Program-made: the position numbers and the translations under genes
NCBI RefSeq assembly: GCF_963678975.1
Contig: NC_089285.1
Span: 6,868,694-6,932,693, forward strand
Origin: Dysidea avara
Taxonomy: Eukaryota > Porifera > Demospongiae > Dictyoceratida > Dysideidae
Reading direction: 5' to 3'
DNA length: 64,000 nt
Part shown: positions 35,976 through 49,369 of the stretch, piece by piece
Layout: each line of letters opens with the position of its first letter
Position numbering within the stretch: position 1 is the first letter of the stretch
The notes under the pieces: model-generated
The model's input: the letters and a program-made list of their open reading frames with translations, nothing else
Told to the model about the DNA's origin: nothing
Databases searched by the model: none

Positions 35976-37560
35976 ATATTATTTATATCTCTTTTACTTA
36001 CAGATGAGATTCATCACTTAGGGTTGCTTGTTACAAGCATGTCGTTGCTTCTGAACGTATTCCATATACGTAGCAACGAAATGTTGGTATCAACCAAGCC
36101 TTTTTTGTATCTACCACTTCTCCATGACACAATGATTGAGTGTGCTATTGAGTGGATGTGCTATCGTACATAGTGAGTCCCTCTTTTACACTTACTTGTT
36201 TTACCTAATCCATTGCACACTAAATAACTTTGAAGTAGTGTCTCTTCGATGGAGGTGTATTGATGCAGTGGTCGTGCCAAGTTTGTCATCACCAGATCTG
36301 TTCATTATCAATATTGTGACATAATAGTGTAGTGATGCATAATACATTCGTACATACTTCTTATAATATTAAGTGATTTAAAAAAAACAGTATGATGTGC
36401 ATTATAATACTTAATAGTGATCGATCTACTTGTATATATAATAATCACGATGGTTAATCAAATGAAACTATATGGCTTCACATAAGAAACATACCTTTGT
36501 AACATACAATATGCTTGGGTAAATTAAGCTATCATTAAGTGCACCACACAACATTCGTTTCTGTATATATATGTGAAAGTTGTAAAAAAATTGTGTAGTT
36601 GCCTCATATGGCTTCCCATAGCATCCAAATAAGGTGGACAGGAGACCAAGTTCTGCTCTGCTCATAACCAAATAGAACATCACTACTTGCAGTACTTGGA
36701 AATGCCGATGGTTACGTTTTGTGACCAGAACCACATAGTAACATGTTGTCAGGTAGTTGGTCGGTGTATGGTGTACATATTTGATGTGTTGTGGGAGTGT
36801 TCTATTGAAAGGTAACTTGATAGAATGGAAGATCTAGCAATTTTTACGGAAATCGATATCTCAAAATGAAACTCCTCCTTGACCACAATTTTTCACGCAT
36901 ACGTAGACACACAGTACCTTTACCCATTAAATAAGTTTCAAACATCAGAACTGATATCCAGTCGGAAATAATAGCTGTGAAATCTGCTCCCAATTTCAAG
37001 TCCATATTCTGACCACAAGACACACCCACATGTTCTGTTACACATTTTAAAGCTCCTTTGTGACATTTACGACATCTCACACCATTTAAACATGAAAACA
37101 ATGCTTCAAAGGGGAATTACTGTAAAAATTGACGTAAAACCTATTTTCGCGAGGACCCACCCACCAGGCTCAAAAATTTCATAGAAGGTGTTATTCAAGG
37201 TACATTATATTTAAATTGACAAATGACCCTTATACATCACATAATGACCGATATATCAAGCTTTTAGTGATAAAATCCTGCAAAAGTGATGAAACCTATA
37301 TACATTATCTACAGTAGCTATACCCTATCTTACAAGAGTGCACTTTTGTGAAGGAGTTACACTAATACTTTTAAACTAAAGTGAAGGAGTTGAAGGTCAC
37401 CGCTCAGGTGAGCATGGGAATATGAAGGGATGGTCAATGACCTGGGACCAGAGGAGGTTGAGCATGCATCTTGAGAGCTGCTTTTGAACTAGTGCAACTT
37501 TGTCACCTCATGAAGTTCTAAAAGGATACTTTAAATATTCATATCAGTGTGTCTGAAGTC
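35976..37560. other. Unannotated stretch
   Basis: An 85-codon minus-strand frame (37101-36844) has a CRKCHKGALKC cysteine cluster that I do not recognise and cannot extend. Otherwise nothing is supported. Confidence 0.45.
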
Positions 37561-37561
37561 A

Positions 37562-37795
37562 TTATACTTAGTATCCCGAGATACCTGAGTATATCCCAGG
37601 ACGTCTCATAGCATGGATCCACTAGATCCTACAATACTAAGTATGCCGAGATACCTGAGTACATCCCAGGATGTCTGATAGTGGAAAGCTTCTAGATCCT
37701 ATAATACTTAGTATCCCAAGATACCTGGGTACATTCTGGATGTCTGATAGCAGGGAGCCTCTAGATCTTGCAATACTTAGTATCCCGTAATGTGC
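37562..37795. repeat. 70-bp minisatellite, three copies plus a partial
   Basis: Units beginning ACTTAGTATCCCGAGATACC recur at about 37571, 37641, 37711 and 37780 (partial). They contain the self-complementary phrases TCCCAGGA and TCTAGATC. Confidence 0.85.
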
Positions 37796-38659
37796 ATGAG
37801 CATGATCCTCCCACACGAAGTTCTTTATATTATGTCTGTATAACATCTTGCCACATACAGTATGAAAAATTCTGTTTCGTGTTAGGTATTACAGTTGGCA
37901 TTTGGCTACACCAATCTATTTTACTATTTCAACAACCACTTCCATCGGTATGTTATAGCAGTGTGTCAGTATGCACTTTGTGGTAATGTCTTTCCTGCAT
38001 TTAGTTTGTACAAGAACCTTATTCCCAAAGAAAGTTCAAACAAGATTTTCATGGTTATGGTGTCGATCTCAGGACAGCAGTATGGATAAAAAGGAGGTAA
38101 CACATACAGTGACTATTAATTTTGTGAAACACTTGCTATCATAAATACTCTAGACGAACAGTCAAAGTCACTCTGCTGAAACATTTGTAGGATGACATGC
38201 CCGCTATTCGTCATCAACTCTCTGCTAGTATGTCAAGTGACAAATAAAAGGCAAGTGCGAGGCAGGGGTCAATAAGAGAAGGAGAGGTCAATGAAGAAGA
38301 GACACCACAAGTAGTTATGCCTTACATCTGACCAACTGGTATGTGGGTAAGCAACATAAAACAAGTTTTATGTGTATTCTGATCTTAACGTTTAGGTTTA
38401 AAAGATGGAAAACCAGATTTTCACTGACAACTAAAATTAAAGTAACACACACATTAGGATAGTCAATGTGATTGTATACATTTAAATGTTGTAATTGCAT
38501 ATGATGTAATCTTCTATTGATGTAAGTGTGTGTAACTGATTTACAATATATTCTGTATGTGTGCTTGTAATAATTATAATATTTAGAATTTGTACATGTT
38601 ATGGCTCTGTGTTAACTATCTATTCATACATCTTGTTCGTTAACTTAAAATGTAACAAA
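37796..38659. other. Unannotated stretch
   Basis: No supported gene or repeat is seen. A diverged CTCTAGACGAACAGTCA phrase lies near 38147. Confidence 0.45.
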
Positions 38660-39140
38660 TGGCGAGGAGTAGTTTAGTTGGTTTGCAACAATTGCAAGCG
38701 CTTTCGCACAGACCACATTGCTAAAGCTGGCAGAAGCAAAGCTCCTGGAAAGAGGAGGACACAGCAGAGTCACAACAGTCATAAGAAAGAGTCCTCAGAA
38801 ACAAAGTCTGGCAAATGCAATGGATGGAGTGGATCACATTAACAATGATGACCTCCGACAGCTGAACACTGAGCCTTCAGATGAAGATTCCACTGCCGAC
38901 ATAATCCACGTACATTCAGTCTCATCAACAGTTCCTGAAAGCTACAAAGTGCCTGTTTAATAACTGAATGGCAATCACCTAGTGATGGAACTTGACACAG
39001 GAGCAGCAGTATATATCTTTGGTCAGTGAGAAGACATGGTCCAATAAATTGAACAGTCCTACATGTACACTGAAAACCACCTCGCTTAAATTGCATAGTT
39101 ATCCTGACAGGAAGCTGCAAGTGTTGGGCTACTGCAAGCA
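38660..39140 (+). pseudogene. Gypsy-type retrotransposon remnant (gag knuckle to protease)
   Basis: Near 38685 is half of a CCHC zinc knuckle (CNNCK, then HIAKAG, the last Cys lost). Near 38985 the protease active-site region reads VMELDTGAAV. It is followed by frame breaks and stops. The layout parallels the better-preserved remnant at 57240-57592. Both ends are lost and no LTRs are visible. Confidence 0.7.
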
Positions 39141-39283
39141 ATGTAGCGCTGATTAGATGACTAGTCTCTGTCTTCACATCTTGCAATTGCAAGCCTTCAT
39201 GATCATGCTTCCAAACATATTATTTTGTGGTTATAGCTATAGCCAAATCATTAATCACAATGACTTCATTTTTATGAATAATT

Positions 39284-39682
39284 GTACTGACTGTTCTATT
39301 AGGATAGTTCGACGTTTAGCAGGAGCTAGTGCTGCAGCTCAAAGCCTGTATTTTGTAGCTGTGTAATGTAGATAATGCATTTAGCATGCTTCCTTTAAAC
39401 AATACCCACACAGAAAACCTAGAAAATCTTACAGTAAGGTCTGTATACAATGGCTTCAATTATCGCCTATAAGCCACAGCAACCACCGTAACCATCGCAT
39501 TAAAAGCTGGAAGCACTTAAAAATATAAACTTTGCAAATTGGAATTCATTAATTCCAACTTCCAAATACTATATCTATGCAAAGCATAAAACTTTAGCGC
39601 TTGGCGCGCTGCGCGCGCCAAGCGCTAAAGTTTTATGCTTTGCATAGATATAGTATTTGGATGGCGGAGTGATCCCTGCATC
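39284..39682 (-). repeat. Dispersed repeat carrying a 99-bp hairpin, copy B
   Basis: Inverse-orientation copy of 18231-18640. It starts with CTGTTCTATTAGGATAGTTC and ends with GCGGAGTGATCCCTGCAT. Confidence 0.75.
39562..39660. repeat. 99-bp perfect hairpin, 48-bp arms, copy B
   Basis: The 48-bp arms are perfectly complementary (outer CCAAATACTATATC, inner CGCTTGGCGCGC) with a 3-nt loop, TGC. Compared with copy A, the single stem mismatch is absent. Confidence 0.93.
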
Positions 39683-39692
39683 TATTATAAAT

Positions 39693-40550
39693 TATGTGAC
39701 CGAATTTTGGAAAACCGTCGATATAGCTACGCACAACAGTACGTTTGTAATAAAAATTTTTAAAAACTATGGGTAAAAACGCAAGCTCCAGAAAAAAATT
39801 ACGCAAGATTTTATCGCCTCGCTGGTGGGCAAATTAAGCCGCCAATGGATAACTCCTAGGCATCATCGTGTTCGCCTGTCCATAGGGAGTACAATAATCG
39901 TTCCATACACGAAAATATTCCAAAGTTACAGACGTTTGTTTACGTTGCGGTTACGAAAGAATTTACCGACGATCGCTTTTCAGTGAACTTTCCTTCCTTC
40001 TTGAACGAAGAAGCATGCCTGGGGGATAAACTATACCTTGGTGGATGCACAAATTCATGGCGAACACAATGAGCCACGATTCAATTCCGTACGTCGTTGT
40101 ATCAGTAAGTTATGATGGTTTATGTAAGCGCCTGTAGATTCTTTTCTCGATATAGCTTCTGTAATTTAATTTAATTTAATTTGTTTAATGCACATACCTC
40201 ATAATTGAGTGTTGTGTGCATGTGAAAAGATGTGAACTTAAAATAACTGTTCTCTATAAAGATGAAGTGCGTGACAAAATGTGTTTAAGTCAGGTGCAGT
40301 AGTTAAGTTAGTATATAGGTAGTGAGTTCCAAAGTCGAATTGAATGTGGGAGAAATGAATGATTGTCTGTACTGTGACATATCAAATTATTTACTCATCC
40401 GGCTGTCTAGTGCTGTATTTCCAACGCTGCTTAACTTAGGAAGCTGAAACTTGGCTAGTCCATTCCTCTGTCCCTGTAGAAAACAAAGAACACAAAATGC
40501 ATTTTGAAAATTGTGCGGATATCAACGGTTTTCTAAAATTAGGTCACATA
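39693..40550. mobile_element. TIR element with TATGTGACC ends, 858 bp
   Basis: The left end reads TATGTGACCGAATTTTGGAA then AACCGTCGATAT. The right end is its inverse (ATATCAACGGTTTTC then AAAATTAGGTCACATA). A TA on each side of TGTGACC...GGTCACA may be the target duplication. It has no coding capacity. A relative lies at 48122-48792. Confidence 0.68.
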
Positions 40551-42983
40551 TATAATATATATTATTATGTTTCAGTGATAGTCAGTGTTATAGCTAGTCT
40601 GTAAAATGTCGAGTTTTCATCAGAGAGAAGTACCATTAATGTGCAGAATCCAAAAGATACACATTCTGACCACATAGCTAGCAATACGTTCTATGCATAA
40701 ACAGACATCAATCATGCATAAACAGACATCAATCATGCATAGAGACTGTTATACCTCTAGTAAGATCAATGAAACTGAAGAGAAATGTGTACCAGTTTTT
40801 GCTACACTAGGATGTCTCAGTTCAGAGCTCATGTTGCAGTTGTGGTTGCACTTGCGCTTGTATGAAAATATTAGAATATTGATACCGCACTGACTCAGCT
40901 TTTGGCATAGCAATCTTGTGGAATTAGTCGAGAAATTAGCACACAAGTGTGCCTTGAAAACACCTCTCACTAGGTACCTTTTAAGAAAAGCTTTTGCAGC
41001 ATGAAGTTAGAACAAGAAATACAGAATCCCAAACCATAAAGTATCAGCTAACTACTAGTTAATCATGATGACTTGAGTTTAGCAGCTAACAACACAAGTG
41101 ATTAGCTACCTCAGTGATGTCACTGAGGAGCTATATTGACTGAAATGGATCTTTTTTTTTCCCCGGGGTATCCAGCATCCCTTGCCACCGCCCTTAGCAC
41201 TAGACTGATATGAATCTGCTACTAAACAATTCAGAGTCACCATGTTCATGCACCCGGCTTGTTGAGATACTTTCTAGTTATGAAGTAAGTACTGCATGCC
41301 ACAAACTTGGCATGCCTACTTACTGTACTGGCAACCGATACAGCTAATTGACTCACTAAATGTCAACAATAAAAGTTGACATTAGACTCTATCTCTATGT
41401 GGTTAATGGTATGGAGCTGGTTATATTTCAAATGATTAAATCTGACAGTGCAACTAGCTAAGTAAAAAATGCCCATCTTTGTTGCAATGTAATTTAAATT
41501 TCTGGGTGGTGACCAGAGAATGTATAAGTCATAATGGTCTCAGAGTATATTTCAAAAAATACCTAATTGTTCCATTGGGCAAAAAGAAATCTAATAGGAG
41601 CATCATGCAATAATTATGTTGGTTATACTTAAAGTATGTAGTGGACTGCTGCATCAGTGCATACAGATAAATTCATGCAATATCCAGCACCATATAGCAT
41701 CATGAGTATTGCTGAGCTTTATGCACTTTAGGTAATGTATAGCCATTATTTCTTTGTTTTTATTGCAGCAGCAACAGCCACATGCAGTTTTTCATCAATG
41801 TCTTGTAGCACTTACATAGCATGACGAAAGATTGATATCAACACCATGCAGGCCTATAGGAATCATGCACTAATATTTGCACCGTATATAATCATGCCAG
41901 AGCAGACCATGTACGCAGTGTATCTCTTCATGGCTACAGTGCCATAGGTTATAACTGTATTTTGTTTTGCACTAGAGTGGCCTTTATTTTCTACAGCTGG
42001 GAAAACCCAAGATGATATTGTTGTTGGCAGCATGACAAGCACAGTATGTAAACATAAACAATCATTTTACAATCTTAATCTTTCATAACCAACCAAACAT
42101 GTAGTAGTTACAGTGTTTTAAAGACAAACAATTAAGTTCAGTGTTGAGTCCAGTGAATATATTACCACTTGATACCTTACTATTAGTTGTGATTATTAGT
42201 TAGCAACAGAAGCAACTACAACTATATCCATCACTACTTAAGAGTGAAGTCAACGCAGTAAAATATATGTGTGAATACTGTGGAAAATGGTAAATGTCAC
42301 TGTACATTATAGTGACTGTCACTAAGAATTTCCAGTGACATTCGCTATTTACCACAGTTTTCACTACCTTTTTTTACTAATATGGCAGATATTATAAGCC
42401 GTGGAAACTACTTACTCCTGGCCACTGGCACTGGATGCCAGTGGACCTTCAGCATACACTAAATTTAACGACTACTAATGATTATAACACTGTACATATC
42501 TTGTATGTATGCTGTAAAGCAAATAATAAATAAAATGTGATAGCTATATATAAGTTGAAGGAAATTGACATTTTATCTATAATATGTAAAATAATTATGT
42601 TATAGTACCTGCATGATTACACATCAACAACTGAACATACACACTTGATACAATTGAAATGATTTGTGATTACATACGATAAACATCATGATAATAAATA
42701 TGTGACGCTAATCTGTTTTGTCAGATAATTCAATGCATTCTCTATTTTGGCCACACTAAGTTGTATAATCCTCTTGATGTCAGGGTATTTACTGCAGTCA
42801 GTCATGCACTTTATTCATTTTAAAGGCTTCTACAAATAAATATTTGCGTTGCTGAAAAGTATTTGGTAATTATGAGGCTTCTGATTATGAATCCTTTTAA
42901 CAAATATATATGATTCATTTCTGTTGGTAATGCTCATTTACGTGATTTATTAAAACTGAGTGGTATCGCCTAGTTTTGTAGAG
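40551..42983. other. Unannotated stretch with one small hairpin
   Basis: A short inverted pair (GTGAATACTGTGGAAAATGG at about 42271 and its inverse ending at about 42364) encloses a second inverted pair, AATGTCACT/AGTGACATT. Nothing else is supported. Confidence 0.5.
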
Positions 42984-44061
42984 ATGCCTGCCAGTGGAAC
43001 CTCAACTGTTATTATTGTCATACTGTGTTGTTGTTTATCCTGTTGTCAAGGTATCTGGTAGCTATTAAATTGTGATGTATGCATGCATAGAAAGAAAATA
43101 TTTGAGAAAGATATCACTATTAGACTGATATTTATAGAGTAATACTTGGTTGAAAAAATTTTCTTTAGCAGTATAAGCCTTACAATATTCAGTGTACACA
43201 TAGAGGATCAGCTGTAGAACACATGCTAGTCCCAAAGTGTCACATGTTTCAGTGTTTTGGGAGAGCAGGAATGTTTCATTACCACTCTGCATCCACTTGA
43301 CATTGCATGTGCTAGAGAAATTGATTGACTATGGCAAATCTTACTCTTCAAGTTAAGCTCTGCAGTGTGTGTATATATCTGCTGGTCCAAAAGATATTTG
43401 GATCAATATGGCTACATGCACTGGTATTGTCCGAAACTAATATCAGATTCTTGATGAAGCTACAAATTAGCAAGAAACTTATCAGCTAAAAGTACACGTG
43501 GCTACAGAGAATGTAAGCATCCCCATATCTATGGTGAACTATTTGCATTGCTCAACAATTTTTTAACATAGGCATAAAAATAATTTCTTTAACTGGCAAA
43601 GCAGCTACTTAATACAATGAATAATTTCAGTATTTGGTATATTATTGGTGTTATACGAAAGTGATATGTGAATTATACTGATTTCAATTTATGTGTTGCA
43701 AGAATCATACATTTGTTGTTTTTATAGAATCAACACCAGATATTCGTTTGGTGGATGGTGATGGTTCATACAGAGGTAGACTAGAGATCAGACACACTGG
43801 AGAAGGAGGACCAGAATGGAGGACTGTTTGTAATAATAATTTCAATAATGCTGCAGCAAGTGTTGTGTGTCGTCAGTTGGGGTATACAGGAGCATATCGT
43901 GTGCAGTCATTTAAAAGTGGTCCAGCTGGTGGTGTTATCTGGCTAGAAAATGTTCAGTGTAATGGAAATGAGGCATCAATAATGGACTGTAAACATGATG
44001 GATGGGGAAATACCAGTTGCACCCATCATGATGATGATGTGCATGGGGATTATTTGTACAG
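42984..44061 (+). pseudogene. Secreted SRCR-domain gene fragment, frameshifted
   Basis: Exon 1 (42984-43050) encodes a Met start, a hydrophobic VIIVILCCC stretch and SCCQ, a plausible signal peptide, then a GT donor. Exon 2 (43728-44061) joins in phase 1 and encodes a scavenger-receptor cysteine-rich domain: RLVDGDGSYRGRLEI, WRTVCNN, VVCRQLGY, IWLENVQCNGNE, MDCKHDGWG, SCTHHDDD. The last conserved Cys (normally D-V-G-x-x-C) is lost in this frame. It reappears two frames away just before the donor at 44062, where the exon would also regain the 1-1 phase usual for SRCR exons. An insertion of about 4 nt near 44038-44045 explains this. No further exons are seen, so it is a fragment or decaying gene. 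Confidence 0.75.
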
Positions 44062-45449
44062 GTGATTAATTTTGTAAATATAAACCTTTTATATATAACA
44101 AGAACAGAAAGTACACATGTTAGCAGAGATTACAAATGCACCACTGTAACATGTAATATAACAACAGGTAAGTGTGAAGCCATGTAAGGTTGGTATCACA
44201 TGCCAGTCTCCATGCACTTTTGAAAAGATTATGCTCAACGCCTTGAACCTTATTTTGCAATTCCGCGAAAGATAACAAACTGCTCACCTTCAAACTATAC
44301 TTGCATCGATGCAGGGGGATGCCTTAAAGCCCAGGGTGATTGTAATGCTGAATTCTGAGCAGTGCTAGATGGCGATTTACCTTTAAAAGGGCCATATTTT
44401 CATCGTAATCTAACATCAATCGTCCTCCAATCAAAAAACACATGGAAAAATCGAAATCAGCATATACGGTTTGCCCAGAACCACTTTCTTCGTCCTCATC
44501 AACAGCAGATTCACGCGGAAACGCTCGGAAACTTCGGCTATCACAGGTGCCACATTCTTCCAATTAGAATTACGTACGCAATTATTTGTATGTGCTCCCT
44601 ATGGGAATTTTTATTTATCAAACTTTGATTTGCTGTATTTCAATAAATACCACATGGATTTTAATCCAGTAAAGTGCATTACAAAGTACGAAGCATTGGC
44701 TACCATTTACTGGAACGGCAGTTTGTGAAACGTTTATTGAAAGTGTATAATTTAAGTAGCAAAAATATGTGTGAAAAATTGGTAGGTTGGAAATCGCTAC
44801 TAAGAATAGAACTAGGTCTTGGCATTTTGTAGCTATATATCAACTAAGGAGTACAGATAAGTAAGTTTAGCGAAGGTAGATCATTCTAGGGTGATTGGTT
44901 GTGTGCTCACTCGTACCATTTTATGCTCGCCCAGCTGTTGTTTAGCTATCCATCGCTGTGGCGTGCCATGCAGAGCTGTTGCAAGGTGTAAATAAAGTAT
45001 GATTGCTATAGAGCATGTAACTATTTGTACAATCTGCAAAAGATATATTTTGTTATTCCGCAATTCCGTTATTCCATATTTCGCGTTTTACTAATTCCCT
45101 TCTCAGACTGGGTCACATATATGTCTGGTCACGTGCCCCAACTATCAATTATGAAGCAAAAATGGAGGTAGCCATTACACTTCATGTTCAGATATGCTTT
45201 TCCATTACACAGTGTTGTAAACAAAGAACAGCATGAGAAGCATCTCAACTATCAATCATATTGCTATGGAAATACTGGCGATAAGCTTACACAGGCACAG
45301 TTAAGCCGTATCATGCTATATAGTGTGAATTGACACCTTGAATTGTCAGCAAAGAAAACTGGACCACAAAGACAAAGGCAAGCCCATGATGCATGTATTG
45401 TATGTCTGCAGATGGCAAAATCAAGTGCGTATGTCAAGTTATACTTGGC
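44062..45449. other. Unannotated stretch
   Basis: No downstream SRCR exon is recognisable. The overlapping frames near 44324-44728 on both strands have no known domain. GGTCACATATATGTCTGGTC near 45112 resembles a TGTGACC-type terminus, but no partner is found. Confidence 0.45.
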
Positions 45450-45451
45450 TG

Positions 45452-45523
45452 TCAGTCAGTCAGTCAGTCAGTCAGTCAGTCAGTCAGTCAGTCAGTCAGT
45501 CAGTCAGTCAGTCAGTCAGTCAG
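45452..45523. repeat. (GTCA)n microsatellite
   Basis: About 18 perfect tetranucleotide units. Confidence 0.97.
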
Positions 45524-45751
45524 CATAAAATTCTATTGAATAGAAAATTTTTAAAATGCTATAGAACGAGTTTGGGGTTAGTCTGAAAACATTTTTGACC
45601 TTGACTGTGCCTAACCAATGCTGCTAAGCTCTGATGAAGGAACATTGAGACTGGTTTTAGGGTGATACTTTGAACTGGAAAGCTCCTGCACGATCCCTAA
45701 TATATATATAGTACTATCGCACTGTATAATACATCGAAAATGACAACAGTA

Positions 45752-45993
45752 ATCACTGCTTGAAGGTTCTTAGTTTACTAATTTGTTAAGCTGCTTTACT
45801 GTAGTTGTGCTGATAGTAAAATGTCAGTAACTGAAAGTATATGGAACATAATTGTTTTACTAAGTTTTAAACTCTCAGTAAAACATCAGTGAATGCAGTT
45901 TTACTGAAAAACTACTAAAATACCAAACAATTAACTGTTCCATATACTGGGGATATACCACCCTAGTAAACCAAGAAACTTCAAGCAGTGAAT
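45752..45993. mobile_element. Short foldback MITE with CACTGCTTGAAG ends
   Basis: CACTGCTTGAAGGTTCTTAG on the left pairs with CCAAGAAACTTCAAGCAGTG on the right. An inner pair, TATATGGAACA/TGTTCCATATA, continues the stem. It is non-coding. Confidence 0.7.
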
Positions 45994-47167
45994 AGTGCTG
46001 ATGATTGTTAGGCTCATATCTTTGAATTAACTGTATTATATTTTAATACATATACGTATATGTATGTAGATACATAGCAGTGATGTTTTTATATGTAGCT
46101 ACACCCTACATATCAATGTTAATAATTCACTTTGTTTCATGCAATAACTATCTGCCAAATTAGGTTTCTTATCACTTTAGAGGCTATCAATGCATTCTAT
46201 ATGGGTGTGAGAACATAGAAATAGTGTTTGTTGCTAATAAGAGGCTGACATATGCAAACTGCTAATTGACTAACATGTAGGTATCTGTATAAATGTAAGC
46301 ATTGATTTTCACTGATCTCCATGCTCTCAGCTTTCTAATAATAGTTATGTAGACCGATAAATTTTGAGCAAAGTTATCTTTGACATAATTAACTGTGTCA
46401 TGCATGCCACCAACTGGTGCAAAAGTACTCTTGGATCTAGTCAGGGTGAAATCATAGTTGCCAATTGCTAATTTTCAAAGTTACCTTTTAAAGGAGCATG
46501 TTTTATGCAAACTACAATTTTTCTTTCAAACCTAGTATTAGCTAATCTCCTGAAATTTATGCCTAACATAAGCACACTAGCTAGGATTTTCACAAAAGTG
46601 ACTGCTACATTAGAAATACGGACTCAAAGTTGACTGCTTTATTGGAATATGTGACTGCTCTATTAGAGTAACTCAATATTTTGTGCTGTTTTTAGGCTTG
46701 AACTGTTTCAGTGAAATACAAACTCATACTTTGCACCAGTTATACATAGATCTCATCCATTTAATCTGGAATATTCCTCAATTCTTTTTGCTAAAAATTA
46801 TTCCTGAGTTATTGCAGCATATTGCATGCTCTTCTATTCTGTTTGTAAAAAATTCTAATTATTCATGATTAACTATCACCTCTAATGAATAGGGATGTGA
46901 AAAATGTCACCAGAGAATCTGTTGAGTTCATTAATGAACTTTTATTTTAAATTAAAATTGATATACCAGGAATTTTACTTTATTACTACCGTTTTGAAAT
47001 TTTAAAATGCTGACCTTGCAGAAATATGTGCAAATGTAAACATTGATTTTCAGATTCCTCATGTTCTAAGCTTTCCAAAAATGTATAGGTTTGCTAATCC
47101 CCATAAAATTTGAACAAAAGTACATAGTGAACCTGACTATTTGTCCAAAGGAACAACTAGATTAATA
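45994..47167. other. Unannotated stretch with one shared module
   Basis: GACTGCTCTATTAGAGTAAC lies at about 46652-46671, next to two diverged copies (about 46600-46645). No element ends are identified and no gene is supported. Confidence 0.45.
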
Positions 47168-48121
47168 TCAGAAGGTAAGACAAAATTCTGGGGAAACTTG
47201 TGGATGCGTCCTTGTCAGCAACTAAGACAGTTGCAAATAGAAAGGTTTTTTCCTTCTTAACTGAATTATTATCTGCTACAGACTCTCTCCCAATTCGTGG
47301 AGAATACAAATTGTGGATCTATAGGAATTACATCATTTCATTATTGAGATTTCGCTTATGTGTGGACGCCATCACCAATCACACAATCAAAAAACTTGAA
47401 TCTACAGTTACACGTTACCTTAAGAAGTGGTTACAGCTCCCAAGGAATGCCACTAGGGTGATTTTGTATTACCCTGGTATTTGCTGCCCTAGTGTTTCCC
47501 ATGTATCTAGGGAAGCAAAGCTTAGTTTGCTTTCATCTGTTTCTGATTCCAGACTGCAGGAACTGGGCTTGCATCTCCATCTTGGCAATGTTCTTCTACA
47601 GTTCCAGTCACAAGACTATTCCATCCTGTCTGCTGTACGAAGTCATCTCTCTTCCATGCCATTGGCTCGGTCCTTATATAAAACAGCCAAAGCTCAGTTA
47701 GCCAAGACAGTTACTTCAGATTGTGAAACTCACCTTAATCATCTCAGTGTACAATGTAAATTTCTAGATTGGAGACTTCTTGCAGAACATGGAACAAGTT
47801 CTTAAGTGGGTTTCACCCTGGACAGCTTTCCTTTTTGTTGAGGGCTTCCTTTGACACACTGCCCACTGCAGTCAACTTACGTCGTTGGCACATACAGAGT
47901 AGGGCTGGGAGGTATAATTTTACTATCACGATATATCATGGGAGAAATATCACGATATTACTAATTATCACGATATTTTTCATAATTTTATTTTGACAGA
48001 TGCTCTACTATGAAACCACATCTGCCTACACAAGTGACATAACCTGCAGCAACATGAATGGATATCGTTGTGCAAAATTACATATGCATGGCATGTACAT
48101 ACCATTCAAATATTGAGCTAT

Positions 48122-48792
48122 ATATGTGACCGGATTTCACAAAACCAGGCTTCCACACACACAAAATCAAACTTACAATTTTACCAGAAATGGATTGCTG
48201 GTCTAATACACTATCATATTTCACACTGTACTTCCTTCAGCACTGACAAGTCTGGTTTCTGTAGCAGCTTTCTTCCGACCCTATCAAAGCCACGAGTGTG
48301 AGATTGGCACCATTAAACGGCCATGGCTTTGTGATAATGGTGTGTAGTGAGCTGGGACTTCACAGAGAGCTCGCCAATAGTGTTCTCAGTCAATTTGGAG
48401 TAATTTGAGGGCCATGGAGGGCCATGGAGAGCCCAAATTTGGCCTTTGGATTCCAATCGTCTTCTTACTCCATTTTATACCCGTATATTAAGACCACCGT
48501 CCACCCCCACCCTCCCACCCTATTACTACCCCCACTCTCCCACCCTATTACTACCATCTGTGATATTATTACCCGCTCGAAAAAAGCTGCTCAAAACAGG
48601 GCAAATTTTGGGTATCAGAAATGTATACACCCACTCAGTGATAGCTAGTGAACAGATGAACAATTGGTGCAAATTTTGTTTGCACAGCTGTAGGCACTGG
48701 GAAGTTATTACACAATGATTCCTTAAAATCGCCATATCTCCTAACAAAGCTTTGTGCGTCGAAGCCTTGTTTTGTCAAATTCAGTCACATAT
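48122..48792. mobile_element. TATGTGAC-ended TIR element nested in the hAT
   Basis: ATATGTGACCGGATTTCACA then AAACCAGGCTTCCAC at the left is matched inversely by GTCGAAGCCTTG then TTTTGTCAAATTCAGTCACA at the right. TA at each side may be the target site. A (CCCACCCTATTACTAC)-type duplication lies inside at about 48510-48555. Confidence 0.7.
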
Positions 48793-49024
48793 GGAGATAT
48801 AGACATCAGGTGTAGACCTACAATTAAGTGTAGTGAGGATGTGTCTTGTACACCTAAGTGCTTCACATAAATTCAGGAGTTCTGTAGATTCCCATGCATG
48901 ACTAAAAAGCCTACTAACTATAGCAATAGAAGCTCATACTGAGTTTTGAATCACCCATGCACATTTATATCCATGTAGAATTATTATTTCCTCAATAAAA
49001 CTCCAAATAATAAAAATTCCTTTA

Positions 49025-49369
49025 GGGCGCATAAACTTAATTATTAGTTTCTCATCCTCCTGTACTCAAAATAGCAGTGCGGGAGGGCGGATTTCTATTT
49101 TATTTTTACTAACTGTTGGTACATGTTACCAACAGACCTTTGGTGTGTTTACACCATAAAGCAATAATAATAATAACTAGATAGCTGAATTAGCTAGCTA
49201 AAATGACTAAAAATGCAATTTTCTTAGACAGCTCTAATAAAGTACCAACTATAAGAGGTGCTAATTGGCTTCCCTTAGCCACTCAGTAGTGATGCAAAAA
49301 TCCTTGATGAGGTAAGAAAAACGGCGATGCGGGCGAGGATGAGAAACTAATAATTAAGTTTATGTGGCC
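49025..49369. mobile_element. PIF/Harbinger-like MITE, copy C
   Basis: The ends CATAAACTTAATTATTAGTT and TTCTCATCC, preceded by GGGCG or GGCCA, are flanked by TTA (49022-49024, 49370-49372). Inside each end lie GCGGGAGGGCGG and GATGCGGGCGAG motifs. It is nested within the hAT-like element 47900-49716. Confidence 0.82.

Noticed and set aside
36844-37101. 85-codon minus-strand frame with a CxxC cluster
   Set aside because: Cys spacing (CRKCHKGALKC) is suggestive, but no second half of a zinc finger and no family match could be recognised.
38660-39140. Host gene with an Asp-protease domain
   Set aside because: The DTGA motif together with a preceding half zinc knuckle and many stops fits a Gypsy remnant better.
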